Source: CAZAMB01 sp964501365
GTDB taxonomy: Bacteria > Planctomycetota > Phycisphaerae > UBA1845
Reading direction: 5' to 3'
DNA: 64,000 bases
NCBI GenBank assembly: GCA_964501365.1
Contig: CAZCST010000009.1
Span: 135,669-199,668, forward strand
A program made the position numbers and the translations under genes. This document shows, piece after piece, positions 1 to 8,661 of this stretch (its first letter is position 1; every line of letters begins with the position of its first letter). The notes beneath the pieces are model-generated. The model was not told where the DNA came from, made no database searches, and was given only the letters and a program-made list of their open reading frames with translations.

Positions 1-102
1 TTCTTCGACTACCGAAGAATCGGCGAGTGTAGCCAAAAGCCGCACGGCGTCAACCCCTCTTGAATTTGGATTGGAACAACCACAATGGCGAGCCGGATTC
101 CG

Positions 103-729
103 TCATTTTGCGGTGCGGAAACACCAACCAATAATCAATAGACCTGTAGCCGCGATCCAGCTTCCCAATACTCGTACAGAGATCCTTGCCCAATACACTT
201 TTATGGACACAACCAGCCCCGCAACCAGCGTGATTATGATCATCAGTGCTGCAATCGTCCCGGCAAGTTCAAGTCCAGAAGACGGCGTTGCAGTGAGTGC
301 GACTCCCGTAAGAAAACCGTGCAGCCCGCCAACCAAAATTCCTATCGTCGCGACGATGTTCAACGGCAGATTAAGATCGGCCGCCACCAAGCCGCCAACC
401 ACGAGGAATGAAAAGCCAGTCAAATAATCCAGATTCGGAATGCTCGGGCACGCGAATCCGCACAGGCCGCCCGCGAGCCAGACCGTTGGCAGCAGCGCCA
501 CCATCCACCTCCCTTGTCGTGGTCCGCGCATTGCGGCTAGCAAAACAAGCACCACAGCTACTGCCAGATCGGCAGGGGAGAGCAGTAGATGAGCAATACC
601 GTCATAGAGGGGTCCAAGTCCCGTCGAAACCAGATGCGCCTGGGCCTGTTGGCCGCTGATGCCGACAAACGTAATCGCTAACGCGATGACAGCGCCCCGG
701 CGCACCCCTCCCTGTTTCCTTGTTGTCAT
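103..729 (-). CDS. HupE/UreJ-like integral membrane protein
   Basis: This 208-residue, very hydrophobic protein has an N-terminal signal-like segment ending near AQA and about six membrane spans. A conserved His-rich stretch follows the leader (HLVSTGLGPLYDGIAHLLLS). It resembles the HupE/UreJ group, membrane proteins linked in other bacteria to nickel or cobalt uptake for hydrogenase or urease. It is the most divergent of the four such proteins here and lacks the HGHAHG motif. The ATG at 729 was chosen because it overlaps the upstream gene's stop as ATGA, which indicates translational coupling. It is the last gene of the minus-strand operon that begins near 3835. Substrate unknown. Confidence 0.7.
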   Translation of the reverse strand: MTTRKQGGVRRGAVIALAITFVGISGQQAQAHLVSTGLGPLYDGIAHLLLSPADLAVAVVLVLLAAMRGPRQGRWMVALLPTVWLAGGLCGFACPSIPNLDYLTGFSFLVVGGLVAADLNLPLNIVATIGILVGGLHGFLTGVALTATPSSGLELAGTIAALMIIITLVAGLVVSIKVYWARISVRVLGSWIAATGLLIIGWCFRTAK

Positions 730-1328
730 TGGAATGAACTGACGAGGAAATAGATTCCAGCTATCGCCACTACACCGCCGGCTACGCGAAGCGCGACCCG
801 CCCCGCCGCCCAGCGGTGAATCAAGCCGATGGCAATGCCGACACCGTGCAGACAACCCGTCGCAACGACAAAGCCCATGCTGTAAAGCAGACCGCTTTGA
901 CCCGCAGGCAATTCTGTACCGTGTGCATGTCCATGGAAAATGGCAAAGATTCCGACAATCACCGCTGCAATCCAAAGCGGTGGTCGCCTTTCGGTCAACA
1001 CCATCGCACCGAGAACCACAGCGGAACAAGCAATGCCAATTTCGACACCGGGGAGAGGAATGCCAAGCAATCCCATCGTGCCGCCAAGCGCCATCACCAT
1101 CGGAAACGTGACGGGCAGCATCCACATTGCAGGCGGGCCAAGTTGTGCTCCCCACAATCCAACGGCGACCATGGCGAGGATGTGGTCCCAGCCTGAAATC
1201 GGGTGATGAAACCCGCTTGCGAACCCTCCAACTTCCCCTGCCTGGACATGCGCCCAGGCGTTCGAAGGAGCGGCGAGCAACGCAAACCATGCGAAGACGG
1301 CAACAATTCTTCTTGATGTTTTCTTCAT
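726..1328 (-). CDS. HupE/UreJ family protein
   Basis: This 200-residue membrane protein has a signal peptide (MKKTSRR, hydrophobic run, cut after AWA) and the family hallmark HHPISGWDHILAMVAVGLWG near residues 41-60. The conserved HGHAHGTE motif lies near residue 130. HupE/UreJ proteins are thought to be metal-ion (Ni/Co) permeases or accessory proteins, and the histidine motifs are the expected metal ligands. The start at 1328 overlaps the upstream gene's stop (ATGA), and its own stop overlaps the next start. No urease or hydrogenase gene is visible in the window, so the metal and its use are open. Confidence 0.85.
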   Translation of the reverse strand: MKKTSRRIVAVFAWFALLAAPSNAWAHVQAGEVGGFASGFHHPISGWDHILAMVAVGLWGAQLGPPAMWMLPVTFPMVMALGGTMGLLGIPLPGVEIGIACSAVVLGAMVLTERRPPLWIAAVIVGIFAIFHGHAHGTELPAGQSGLLYSMGFVVATGCLHGVGIAIGLIHRWAAGRVALRVAGGVVAIAGIYFLVSSFQ

Positions 1329-2326
1329 CGCACAAATCCCAGAACGATCGCGGTTCGTTGAATCGTCCAATAGGCTCCCAGCGTCCCCACAGTGTAACCG
1401 GGCAGGGCCAGCGCCAAGCGTGGCCATCGTATTTCGAGCTGTCGAAAAGACCACCCCAGGGCTAACATCAAAAACACAAAGAACACCTGTCCAATCTCGA
1501 CTCCGACGTTGAAAAGTAACAACGCCCACGCAATGTCCGCCTGAGGCAAGCCGGTTGACTTCAACCCGCTTGCGAATCCAAACCCGTGCAACAAGCCGAA
1601 TACGAATGCCACAACCCACGGATATTGGATGGTCAAACTCGTCTCGCCGCGCCAGACGCGAGCGACTTCCGGACCCAGAAACAGAATGCTCAAGGCAATT
1701 GCCGCGTTCAGCGGCGCCAGCGGAGCACTGGCGTAGCCTAATGTGGCAACAGCCAGTGTGAAGCTGTGAGCGACCGTGAAGGCTGTGATTGTCTTAAACA
1801 ACATCCAGCGGTTGCCGACGATGAGTAAGAGTCCCAGCACAAAAAGCAGGTGATCAACGCCCATGAGAATGTGATCAGTTCCCAGGCGAAGATAGGTAGC
1901 GGCCATGCGCATACGACTGGGACTGGCTTCCACGATGAATGACGCAGCAGCAGGGGTAAGCCGTGTCACCCGCGCAGGCCCCTCCATCGGTTGCAATCGG
2001 ACCAGCACATCGCTTGTCGTCGCGGAGAGGCCGGAAATGCTTATCTGCCCGTTGGTCAGCGAATTCGGACATTGCACTGACCATCGTTCGGTGATTGCGC
2101 CGTCGGCCGTTGTTTTTCGTGGCTCGCAAGTGTTTGTACAGCCCTCTGGAAGTTCCACGTTGATTTTCAGCAGTGGATTCGCACCCTGATCCGGCACCTT
2201 CCAAAGCGCATCGTAGGTGCTGGGCCCGGTTTGTTTCAGCTCGAGATAGGCCAGACGCATCTCATGCGCGGAGGCGCCCTTCGAAAGCAGGCCAAAAAAC
2301 GCAACGACCAGAAATGCGTGTTTCAC
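1325..2326 (-). CDS. HupE/UreJ-type membrane protein with an extracytoplasmic N-terminal domain
   Basis: This 333-residue protein has a signal peptide cut near SAHE and a soluble domain of about 130 residues with a cysteine pair (GCTNTCEP). A six- to seven-span membrane domain follows, starting at the motif GTDHILMGVDHLLFVLGLLL. That motif and HGFGFASGL are typical of the larger HupE/UreJ_2 branch. The extracytoplasmic domain may bind metal or a partner protein, which is inference. It lies between the PPIase gene and a second HupE gene, with 4-bp overlaps on both sides, so the proteins are probably made in fixed proportion. Confidence 0.8.
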   Translation of the reverse strand: MKHAFLVVAFFGLLSKGASAHEMRLAYLELKQTGPSTYDALWKVPDQGANPLLKINVELPEGCTNTCEPRKTTADGAITERWSVQCPNSLTNGQISISGLSATTSDVLVRLQPMEGPARVTRLTPAAASFIVEASPSRMRMAATYLRLGTDHILMGVDHLLFVLGLLLIVGNRWMLFKTITAFTVAHSFTLAVATLGYASAPLAPLNAAIALSILFLGPEVARVWRGETSLTIQYPWVVAFVFGLLHGFGFASGLKSTGLPQADIAWALLLFNVGVEIGQVFFVFLMLALGWSFRQLEIRWPRLALALPGYTVGTLGAYWTIQRTAIVLGFVR

Positions 2327-3198
2327 TTTGGTTTCGCCTCGGCGGACTCTCGCTTTTCTACCGGCTTGTAAGGCTCGACACTTACTGTGTAACGCTTCAG
2401 TAATTCCTGAAATGCCTTCTCATTGGCTTCCAACCTCCAAGCTTTGGTCCATTCGCGGATTACGGCGTTGCGCACCTCGCCAAGTTCGGGTGCTCTGCCT
2501 TCCGTGCGCTCGCTGATGAAAACCAGGTGCATGCCGAAACCGGACTCCACAGGCCCTTCCCAATGAGCCAGCGGAAGTTCCGATAGCTGGTCTGCAAATT
2601 TTTCTCCAAATGTCCCGGCGATTTCAGTATCAGGAGTGGCCGTAAACGAATGTTTCACAAACAATGAATCGCCGAGCGCGTCAACATCGGTTTTCCTTCC
2701 CACGCCGTTCAACTGCGCAAGCAGCTGTGCGGCATCGGAAGCGAGATTGTCGCCGCGCGCTTCGGGATTCAAATAGACCTGCTCAAAGGTGTATAACCGT
2801 TGCACTCGAAATCGGTTCGGATGCGCGTTTAAATATTCGCTCAACTCTTCGTCTGTAGGCTGCGCCTGAGCGATGACATCATTCGAAAGGAACTCCATTT
2901 TTTCTCGCAAACGGTGGCGAATGATCGCGTCATTTTGATCCAATCCAAGCGCGAGCGCTTCGCGGCAGTACACTTCTTCCCGCACTCGTTCCCGGATCAA
3001 TCCATCCAGTTCCGGCCCAGTCGGCTGTACATGCCATCGACGGGTGAACTCCTCGGCCAACGAGGTGATCTGCGATTGAGTGATGACAATCTTTTCCGGC
3101 GATGATCCTCCGCCGGATTGGGATAGGAAGCTGGACGCCACAAAAAGCCCTGTGCCCAGAATGAGGAAATGCACGAGAGGTTCTTTGTGCAGATTCAT
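2323..3198 (-). CDS. Membrane-anchored parvulin-type peptidyl-prolyl isomerase
   Basis: This 291-residue protein has an N-terminal signal anchor (residues about 10-27) and a SurA/PpiC-like helical region. A parvulin-type domain spans about residues 130-245, including the ending GPVESGFGMHLVFISERTEG, which matches the PpiC signature. It probably works outside the inner membrane as a folding catalyst or chaperone. Parvulin proteins beside HupE genes could assist folding of the exported domain encoded next door, which is inference from context. The stop overlaps the start of the HupE_2-type gene. The charged tail (EKRESAEAKPK) is lineage-specific. Confidence 0.8.
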   Translation of the reverse strand: MNLHKEPLVHFLILGTGLFVASSFLSQSGGGSSPEKIVITQSQITSLAEEFTRRWHVQPTGPELDGLIRERVREEVYCREALALGLDQNDAIIRHRLREKMEFLSNDVIAQAQPTDEELSEYLNAHPNRFRVQRLYTFEQVYLNPEARGDNLASDAAQLLAQLNGVGRKTDVDALGDSLFVKHSFTATPDTEIAGTFGEKFADQLSELPLAHWEGPVESGFGMHLVFISERTEGRAPELGEVRNAVIREWTKAWRLEANEKAFQELLKRYTVSVEPYKPVEKRESAEAKPK

Positions 3199-3250
3199 AG
3201 GCTGACAGGACGAAAGGCGTCGCCCCGACGATCCGTGCGGTTTGCGACCC

Positions 3251-3835
3251 CTATAGTCCGCTCACCAGCACGATGCCTGCCGCAGCGATTAACCCGCCGG
3301 CCAGCTTGACGGGAATCTCAGATGCCCACAACCGCGTCATTGTATAGGCGCCGATCCCGACGGAATGCAAGACAATAGTCATCAGGATGAAACCGACCGC
3401 GTAGCCCGGCCACGAGCCGCCGCTGGCGAATTCAGTGCCGTGAGCGTGTCCGTGACAAATCGCAAAAAGACCTATACAGGTAGCCGCAACTCCTGTTGGA
3501 AGTCGAAGCGACGCAGCAATCATTAACCCGAGCACTAGAACTGAAGCCGCGACCCCGGCTTCGATGTAGGGCAAATGCATCCCAACGCGACCGGCCAACG
3601 CCCCCAGCGACATGAATCCCACAAATGCTGCCGGAAGTAGCAACGTCGCCCTTCCGCCCATTTGCGCTGCCCAGAGGCCAACGGCAATCATCGCTATGAT
3701 GTGGTCCACACCGGTCAACGGATGCAGCACGCCGGCGGAAAATCCGTTGCCTGAGTGTCCGGGGTGTGCCCAAACCGGAGACACCGCCAAGCTTGTTACG
3801 AAAAGAAAAGCCGCCGCAAAGTGTCTTCTTGACAT
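3251..3835 (-). CDS. HupE/UreJ family protein (first gene of the cluster)
   Basis: This 194-residue protein has a signal peptide cut after VWA, the motif HPLTGVDHIIAMIAVGLWAA and the second family motif HGHAHGTEF. It is clearly a paralogue of the protein ending at 726, with the same motif order and length. The ATG at 3835 gives a clean signal peptide. A start 27 codons upstream would add a charged segment before it and is less likely. A 52-bp gap separates it from the PPIase gene, so it probably heads the operon. A metal-transport role is a family-level inference. Confidence 0.82.
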   Translation of the reverse strand: MSRRHFAAAFLFVTSLAVSPVWAHPGHSGNGFSAGVLHPLTGVDHIIAMIAVGLWAAQMGGRATLLLPAAFVGFMSLGALAGRVGMHLPYIEAGVAASVLVLGLMIAASLRLPTGVAATCIGLFAICHGHAHGTEFASGGSWPGYAVGFILMTIVLHSVGIGAYTMTRLWASEIPVKLAGGLIAAAGIVLVSGL

Positions 3836-4137
3836 GACGTTTTCTGCTCCATCTTGGGTGTTCGTTTGAGCCAGGCGACGACGGGCCGAACGGCTATCCG
3901 AACTTATTGGCACCATGGATTAGAACGTTGGCAGCGAGCCGTGGCAATAACACCCTACCAGGCACATCCACCGACCCGGAAAACTTAACTTTCACAATAA
4001 CTATGGAGACGGTGACGAATTGACCAAATCCTCAAAGATTCGCTGCCCCTTGCTATACCCCGGACAGACAGAATCGTGTTTGGCGGGCTTGCCTCATTGA
4101 GATATCACAAAACCGCAGTTTTTGCGCCAAAAAGCCA
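3836..4137. other. Intergenic region between HupE operon and tRNA-Cys
   Basis: About 300 bases with no convincing ORF. It should contain the promoter of the minus-strand HupE cluster, but I see no sequence close to a standard -35/-10 pair that I would commit to. No repeat was noticed. Confidence 0.4.
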
Positions 4138-4211
4138 AGGCGGCGGTGGGATTCGAACCCACGAATAACGGATTTGCAATCCGTCCCCTTGGTCCACTTG
4201 GGTACGCCGCC
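4138..4211 (-). tRNA. tRNA-Cys (GCA)
   Basis: Read on the minus strand, the acceptor stem GGCGGCG pairs with CGCCGCC. The T arm is GTGGG-TTCGAAT-CCCAC and the anticodon loop TTGCAAA carries GCA. The discriminator base is U, as expected for cysteine tRNA. The 3' CCA is not encoded, so it must be added after transcription. The gene is about 150 bp upstream of the plus-strand sugar cluster and divergent from it. No integrase gene or attachment-site repeat was seen beside it. Confidence 0.95.
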
Positions 4212-4364
4212 CGCGGTCGCCCGAAACATGCCAAAACCAGGCACGATCAGGCGAGCCTGTTATGTATAACGGGCTGTGAAAGACAAGGCAACAAGGCAAG
4301 GGGGCGACTTACCTGCGGAAATTATGCGAGGCAGGCGGACAGAGTTCCGATAAGGCCAGTAGGT

Positions 4365-5513
4365 ATGCGCACAAGCCAAAAAACGGAAGAACTCCGGGTG
4401 GGCGTGATTGGTTGCGGGCATTGGGGCCCGAACCACATTCGCGTCTTTTCCGAGTTGGAACGCTCTCGCGTGCCGTTCTTCGCCGACGCCAATGCCACGC
4501 GGCTGGAGACTGTCGGCCGACGGTTCCCCGCGAGCCAGGGTGTCGAAGACTATCGCGCCATCCTCGACAACCGCGAAATCAACGCCGTTGTCATCGCCAC
4601 CCCCACGCGAACGCACTTCCAGATCGCCTCCGACGCACTGGAGGCCGGCAAGCATGTGTTGGTCGAAAAACCCATGTGCGCGACGGTCGCGGAGTCAGAA
4701 AAGCTGGCCCTGCTGGCGCGCCGGGCCGATCGCGTGCTGATGGTCGGGCACGTCTTCGTGTTTAACAGTGGAATCATCAAACTCAAGGAATTGATCGCCG
4801 CCGGCGAGCTAGGCCAGATTCAATACCTCGACGCAGTGCGAACCAATCTGGGGCCGGTGCGCGGCGACGTCAACGCCCTGTACGACTTGGGCACGCACGA
4901 CATCAGCATCTTCAACTATCTATTCGGGGCGGAACCCTCGGCCGTCTCCGCGCAAGGAAGCTGCATCACCCAGGATCGTATCGAAGATGTGTGCTTCGCC
5001 ACGCTCCACTATCCGGGCCGGGCGCTCGCCCACCTGCACGTGAGCTGGCTTAACCCGCGAAAGGTCCGCACGCTGACCGTCGTCGGCTCGAAAAAGATGG
5101 CTCACTGGGACGACATCAACCCCGAAGATACGGTTCGCGTGTACGACAAGGGGCTCTCCGAGCCGCCCTATTACAACTCGTTCGGTGAATTTCACTATGC
5201 ACTGCGTAGCGCCGACGTGCATCTCCCCGCAGTGCGCCGAAGTGAACCGTTGCTGGATCAGGCCCGCGCCTTCGCTTCCTGGGTGTTGGACGGTGTACCG
5301 AGTCGGGCCGGCGCGTCCGAAGGACTCAGCGTCGTCCGTTCACTGGAGGCGGCCACCCGTTCACTTCGTTCTGGCGGCGCCTTGTGCCGCATCGGAGCGG
5401 AATCCAGGTCACAGGCCGCCGTGGAATTGCACAACATTCCTGAATTGATGCCAAAGCCAAATTCCGAATCAAACCAAAGCGCCGGACTCGCGGCCGCAAT
5501 CAACGAAAGTTAA
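4365..5513 (+). CDS. Gfo/Idh/MocA family NAD(P)-dependent oxidoreductase, WbpB/WlbA-like
   Basis: This 382-residue protein has an N-terminal Rossmann fold (VGVIGCGHWGPNHIRVF near residue 12) and the family motif EKPMC, whose lysine is the usual catalytic residue. A GFO/IDH C-terminal domain contains DLGTHDISIFNYL. Family members oxidise the 3-position of UDP-sugars such as UDP-GlcNAc uronic acid on the way to 2,3-diamino sugars. The adjacent WbpD-like acetyltransferase supports that role. The start at 4365 was chosen because longer versions would run through the tRNA. The roughly 30-residue tail after the conserved domain is poorly conserved. Confidence 0.82.
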   Translation: MRTSQKTEELRVGVIGCGHWGPNHIRVFSELERSRVPFFADANATRLETVGRRFPASQGVEDYRAILDNREINAVVIATPTRTHFQIASDALEAGKHVLVEKPMCATVAESEKLALLARRADRVLMVGHVFVFNSGIIKLKELIAAGELGQIQYLDAVRTNLGPVRGDVNALYDLGTHDISIFNYLFGAEPSAVSAQGSCITQDRIEDVCFATLHYPGRALAHLHVSWLNPRKVRTLTVVGSKKMAHWDDINPEDTVRVYDKGLSEPPYYNSFGEFHYALRSADVHLPAVRRSEPLLDQARAFASWVLDGVPSRAGASEGLSVVRSLEAATRSLRSGGALCRIGAESRSQAAVELHNIPELMPKPNSESNQSAGLAAAINES

Positions 5514-5518
5514 CCCTC

Positions 5519-6184
5519 ATGGCGCAATGCAGCATTACCGCTTTTGTTCCTTCCACATCCTCTCGAAGTGAGTTTGCCTCTGCCCAAAAGCAGTCTGGAC
5601 AGTCCGTTTTCATCCATCCACAGGCAATCTGCGAATCGGATGCCATCGGCGAAGGAACGCGCATCTGGGCCTTCGCCCACGTCATGCGCGGCGCCCAGAT
5701 CGGCTGCGATTGCAACATCGGCGGACACGCGTTCATCGAAGCGGGAGCGATCATCGGCAACCGCGTCACGATCAAGAATGGCGCGTTGATCTGGAACGGT
5801 GTCACCATTGAAGACGACGCATTCATCGGCCCCGGTGTGATCTTTACTAACGATCACCACCCGCGAAGCCCGCGCGGCGAATACGCTCGCGAGCGATATA
5901 CCGATACGAAAAACTGGCTTGAAAAGACGTGCGTGCATCGCGGAGCCTCCATCGGCGCGGGAGCCATCATTCTCTGTGGAACTCAGATTGGCGCCTATGC
6001 GACGATCGGCGCCGGCACAGTCGTGACGCGCGATATCGCGGCGCAACGGCTCGCACTGGGCAACCCCTCGCGCGAGGTCGGCTGGGTCTGCCGCTGTGGA
6101 CACCCGCTGAATGAAACAGTGAACTGCACCCAATGCCACCAGAAATACCGGCTGGCGGCAAACAATCTCGTCGCCGCAGACTAA
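5519..6184 (+). CDS. Left-handed beta-helix N-acetyltransferase, WbpD/WlbB-like
   Basis: This 221-residue protein has hexapeptide repeats from about residue 30 to 185 (for example AIGEGTRIWAFAHV and IGAGAIILCGTQIGAYATIG), giving a left-handed beta-helix trimer. The motif FTNDHHPRSPRG matches the WbpD group, which acetylates the 3-amino group of UDP-2-acetamido-3-amino glucuronate. A C-terminal zinc-ribbon-like tail (CRCGHP...CTQCHQKY) is seen in a subset of these enzymes. It begins 5 bp after the dehydrogenase stop, so the two are co-transcribed. The aminotransferase (WbpE) and UDP-GlcNAc 6-dehydrogenase (WbpA) are not in the window. Confidence 0.83.
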   Translation: MAQCSITAFVPSTSSRSEFASAQKQSGQSVFIHPQAICESDAIGEGTRIWAFAHVMRGAQIGCDCNIGGHAFIEAGAIIGNRVTIKNGALIWNGVTIEDDAFIGPGVIFTNDHHPRSPRGEYARERYTDTKNWLEKTCVHRGASIGAGAIILCGTQIGAYATIGAGTVVTRDIAAQRLALGNPSREVGWVCRCGHPLNETVNCTQCHQKYRLAANNLVAAD

Positions 6185-6188
6185 TCGC

Positions 6189-6911
6189 ATGTACAAGGAC
6201 CATTGGACCATCGCCATCATTCCTGCGTTTAACGAAGAGGCCAGGATTGGCCGCGTCGTAGATCGTTGCAAGTCCAGCGTGGTCGATGCAATCCTGGTCG
6301 TGGACGACTGCTCAACCGATGCGACTGCGTGCGTGGCCCGTGCCCACGGAGCAACCGTAAGGTCGACGTCATCCCGACAGGGAGTAGGCGCTGCGCTGCG
6401 CCTCGGATTGAAGCACGCGCGCGAAGTCGGCCACGACATTGCCGTCATCCTCGCGGGAAACAACAAAGACGAGCCGCAGGAAATCCCCCGCCTCCTTGAC
6501 CCAATCTGTGAATCCGAGTGCGATCTGGTGATGGGCTCGCGGTATCTGCCGGGCGGATCGGCGGCCGGTGACATGCCCCTGTACCGTCGATTCGCCACGC
6601 GGCTTCATCCGTGGCTTGTCAGCCGCTTCGTGGGCAAACGCCTCACGGAAAGCACCAACGGCTTTCGCGCATTAAGACTTGCCATGCTCGACGATGCACG
6701 GATCAACCTTCAACAGCGCTGGCTCGACGGATACGGACTCGAAGTCTATTTGCTTTGGAAGGCCATTCAGCTTGGCTACCGCCACTGCGAAGTGCCCTGC
6801 ACGAAGACCTATCCTGTGCGGTCGGCGGGATACACCAAGATGCGCCCCGTCACCGGATGGTGGAACATCCTCCGCCCCATCTTCATGCTCGGCACCGGCT
6901 TGCGGTCCTAG
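6189..6911 (+). CDS. Family 2 glycosyltransferase, dolichyl-phosphate mannosyltransferase-like
   Basis: This 240-residue GT-A fold protein has the start motif TIAIIPAFNEEARIG, the nucleotide-binding stretch AILVVDDCSTDAT near residue 40 and a later LVMGSRYLPGG segment typical of DPM1/GtrB-like enzymes. The usual central DxD is replaced: DADG-type motifs give way to LAGNNKDEP near residue 95. It has no obvious C-terminal membrane anchor. Starting 4 bp after the acetyltransferase stop, it probably transfers a sugar to a polyprenyl phosphate or glycan carrier in the same surface-polysaccharide route. Donor and acceptor cannot be read from sequence. Confidence 0.8.
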   Translation: MYKDHWTIAIIPAFNEEARIGRVVDRCKSSVVDAILVVDDCSTDATACVARAHGATVRSTSSRQGVGAALRLGLKHAREVGHDIAVILAGNNKDEPQEIPRLLDPICESECDLVMGSRYLPGGSAAGDMPLYRRFATRLHPWLVSRFVGKRLTESTNGFRALRLAMLDDARINLQQRWLDGYGLEVYLLWKAIQLGYRHCEVPCTKTYPVRSAGYTKMRPVTGWWNILRPIFMLGTGLRS

Positions 6912-6925
6912 GCACAACAACCCAA

Positions 6926-7891
6926 TCAGATTCCACATTGCCGAAAACCAGCGACATTGCGCTTCTTAATTACGAGACTCCCTATCACGAGAAGCGATAC
7001 TCCCACAACCAGCACTCCCCAGCTCGACACCACGGGGATTGTCGGTGAGTCCACAATAGTTAGCCCTTGAATGTAAAAGTCAGGATTTCCGACATCGGCA
7101 GCAGTGACAAAATTCTCTATGTTTGTCCCGTCGAGATTGGACCGTCGTATGACCTTCGCGCCGACATCGACCCAGTACAACTTCCGTCCACGAGGATCTA
7201 CTTCGACATGCTCTACATCCCCGCTTTGATGTTGATCAACGACCATCTGAAAGTCGCTTCCATCTGGGTCCATTCGAAAAATATCCTGCAACGCGCCCAA
7301 ATAGAACTTGTTCTCGACAGGGTCGAACGCAAGGTCGAACGGCGCTCCGCTCTGGTGAAGGAACTGCTCATTCGAACCATCGGCATCTGCACGCCAAAAG
7401 CCCTTGGGCAAACCCCCGCCTGCGGTGAAGAACAGCGTGTCGCCGTGAGGTTCCACTGAATTAACACAACACAAAGCGTAATTGTGTGACTCTACCCCAG
7501 TTCCATCCAGCTCCGACCGGTGGATGCCGCCGGGATTGCACCAATATAGTTTTCGAGATTCAACATTAATCGCGAAGTTACCCCAACTTGGGGTGGAGAT
7601 GTCCTCAGGGTTGGTTCCATCGAGATTACATCGCTGAAAAAGAAGATCCGACCCATTATCAAAAAGATAGTAAAATCTTTTTTCGATTGGGTCGTAGTGA
7701 ATCATATAGGGGGAAGTTGGTGACGGAAATTGGACGATCGTCGAGACTGCACCTCCGGTAACCTCCTTCCTCTGAATCTTTCGTGCGTTGGCGTCTGTCC
7801 AGACGATGGTTTGTGCGACGGCGAACGAAGAAAGCGGCCCGACGAGGGAAGTAAGGGCAATCAAGCAACCTAGTTTTCTAACGGATGTCAT
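6926..7891 (-). CDS. Secreted YWTD-type beta-propeller protein with IPTL-CTERM-like tail
   Basis: This 321-residue protein has a signal peptide (MTSVRKLGCL, cut near VAQ) and repeated low-density-lipoprotein-receptor class B-like blades (KLYWCNPGGIHRSELDGTG, KLYWVDVGAKVIRRSNLDGT). The C-terminus reads IPVVSSWGVLVVGVSLLVIG followed by KKR, which matches the IPTL-CTERM pattern: IPxxSxWG, a membrane span and a basic end. Such tails are thought to be processed surface-sorting signals. The function is probably extracellular binding. The ATG at 7891 gives a cleaner leader than one 13 codons upstream. It is convergent with the glycosyltransferase, 14 bp away. Confidence 0.8.
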   Translation of the reverse strand: MTSVRKLGCLIALTSLVGPLSSFAVAQTIVWTDANARKIQRKEVTGGAVSTIVQFPSPTSPYMIHYDPIEKRFYYLFDNGSDLLFQRCNLDGTNPEDISTPSWGNFAINVESRKLYWCNPGGIHRSELDGTGVESHNYALCCVNSVEPHGDTLFFTAGGGLPKGFWRADADGSNEQFLHQSGAPFDLAFDPVENKFYLGALQDIFRMDPDGSDFQMVVDQHQSGDVEHVEVDPRGRKLYWVDVGAKVIRRSNLDGTNIENFVTAADVGNPDFYIQGLTIVDSPTIPVVSSWGVLVVGVSLLVIGSLVIKKRNVAGFRQCGI

Positions 7892-8071
7892 CTTGCGGTA
7901 GCTCCAATCGACACATGCAAGGATAGGCAAAGCAGCTTAACCCAAATCCGCTGGAATTGCTAGATAATTTCTGGTACGAACGCCCCTACGAACGGAAATT
8001 GTCAGTCCCGCCACGGGCGGGGAAGCCGCCGGTGGCATCCAATTCTTACCTGCACCGAAAATCCACGTACT

Positions 8072-8080
8072 TGCTATAAT
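8072..8080 (+). promoter_or_regulatory. Possible extended -10 promoter element (TGCTATAAT)
   Basis: A perfect TATAAT at 8075-8080 is preceded by TGC, giving the extended -10 form, and there is no good -35 hexamer upstream. The ATG of the adenosyltransferase gene is at 8088, so transcription would start at or within a base or two of the start codon. That would give a leaderless mRNA. Reading from sequence only. Confidence 0.4.
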
Positions 8081-8087
8081 CCCCGCC

Positions 8088-8642
8088 ATGAAGCTCTACA
8101 CCAGGAGCGGAGACGATGGTTCGACCGGCCTGTTCGGCGGTCCGCGCGTTTCCAAGTGCGATGCCCGCGTGGCCGCCTACGGCGAAGTGGACGAGACCAA
8201 TGCCGCCATCGGCGTGGCACTCGCCGGATGCATCGATATGCAAATCGCGGGGCGGCTTTCCGAAATTCAGGCTGACCTCTTCGTCGTCGGCGCAGAGTTG
8301 GCCACTCCGCAAGGCCACAAACCGCCCAATGCGATCACCGATGCACAAGTCACCCAACTGGAACGCTGGATTGACGAAGCCAGCGATGAAACCAATCCGC
8401 TTCGCACGTTTGTGCTGCCGGGCGGAACCTCGCTGGCCGCCGCGCTTCATCTGGCCCGCACGGTCTGCCGCAGGGCCGAACGCGCCGTAGTCAGTCTTTC
8501 GCAGCAGGAGGCCATAAGCGGACCGGTTGTCATTTACTTGAACCGTTTGAGCGATCTGCTGTTCGCATGGGCGCGACTCGCCAACCACCGTGCCAACGTA
8601 CCGGATATTCCATGGATTCCACCTCGAACCCAGACACCGTAA
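8088..8642 (+). CDS. Cob(I)alamin adenosyltransferase, PduO/MMAB type
   Basis: This 184-residue protein opens with the family signature MKLYTRSGDDGSTGLFGG, the ATP-binding N-terminus, and has later motifs VLPGGTSLAAALHLARTVCRRAER and YLNRLSDLLFAWAR. It transfers adenosyl from ATP to cob(I)alamin to make coenzyme B12. The length is normal for the family. It has no visible Shine-Dalgarno and a -10-like element lies immediately upstream. Coenzyme B12 is what the B12-binding/MeaB fusion at 16.2-17.4 kb would need, so the two may serve the same mutase, although they are not adjacent. Confidence 0.92.
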   Translation: MKLYTRSGDDGSTGLFGGPRVSKCDARVAAYGEVDETNAAIGVALAGCIDMQIAGRLSEIQADLFVVGAELATPQGHKPPNAITDAQVTQLERWIDEASDETNPLRTFVLPGGTSLAAALHLARTVCRRAERAVVSLSQQEAISGPVVIYLNRLSDLLFAWARLANHRANVPDIPWIPPRTQTP

Positions 8643-8661
8643 TGCGTGTAGAATTCTCCAG

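Noticed and set aside
103..1335. Single 410-codon frame on the minus strand spanning two genes
   Set aside because: The upstream 200 codons are out-of-frame sequence of the HupE gene 726-1328. The real gene starts at 729.
4138..4211. Attachment site of a genomic island at tRNA-Cys
   Set aside because: No integrase nearby and no duplicate of the tRNA 3' end was seen in the window.
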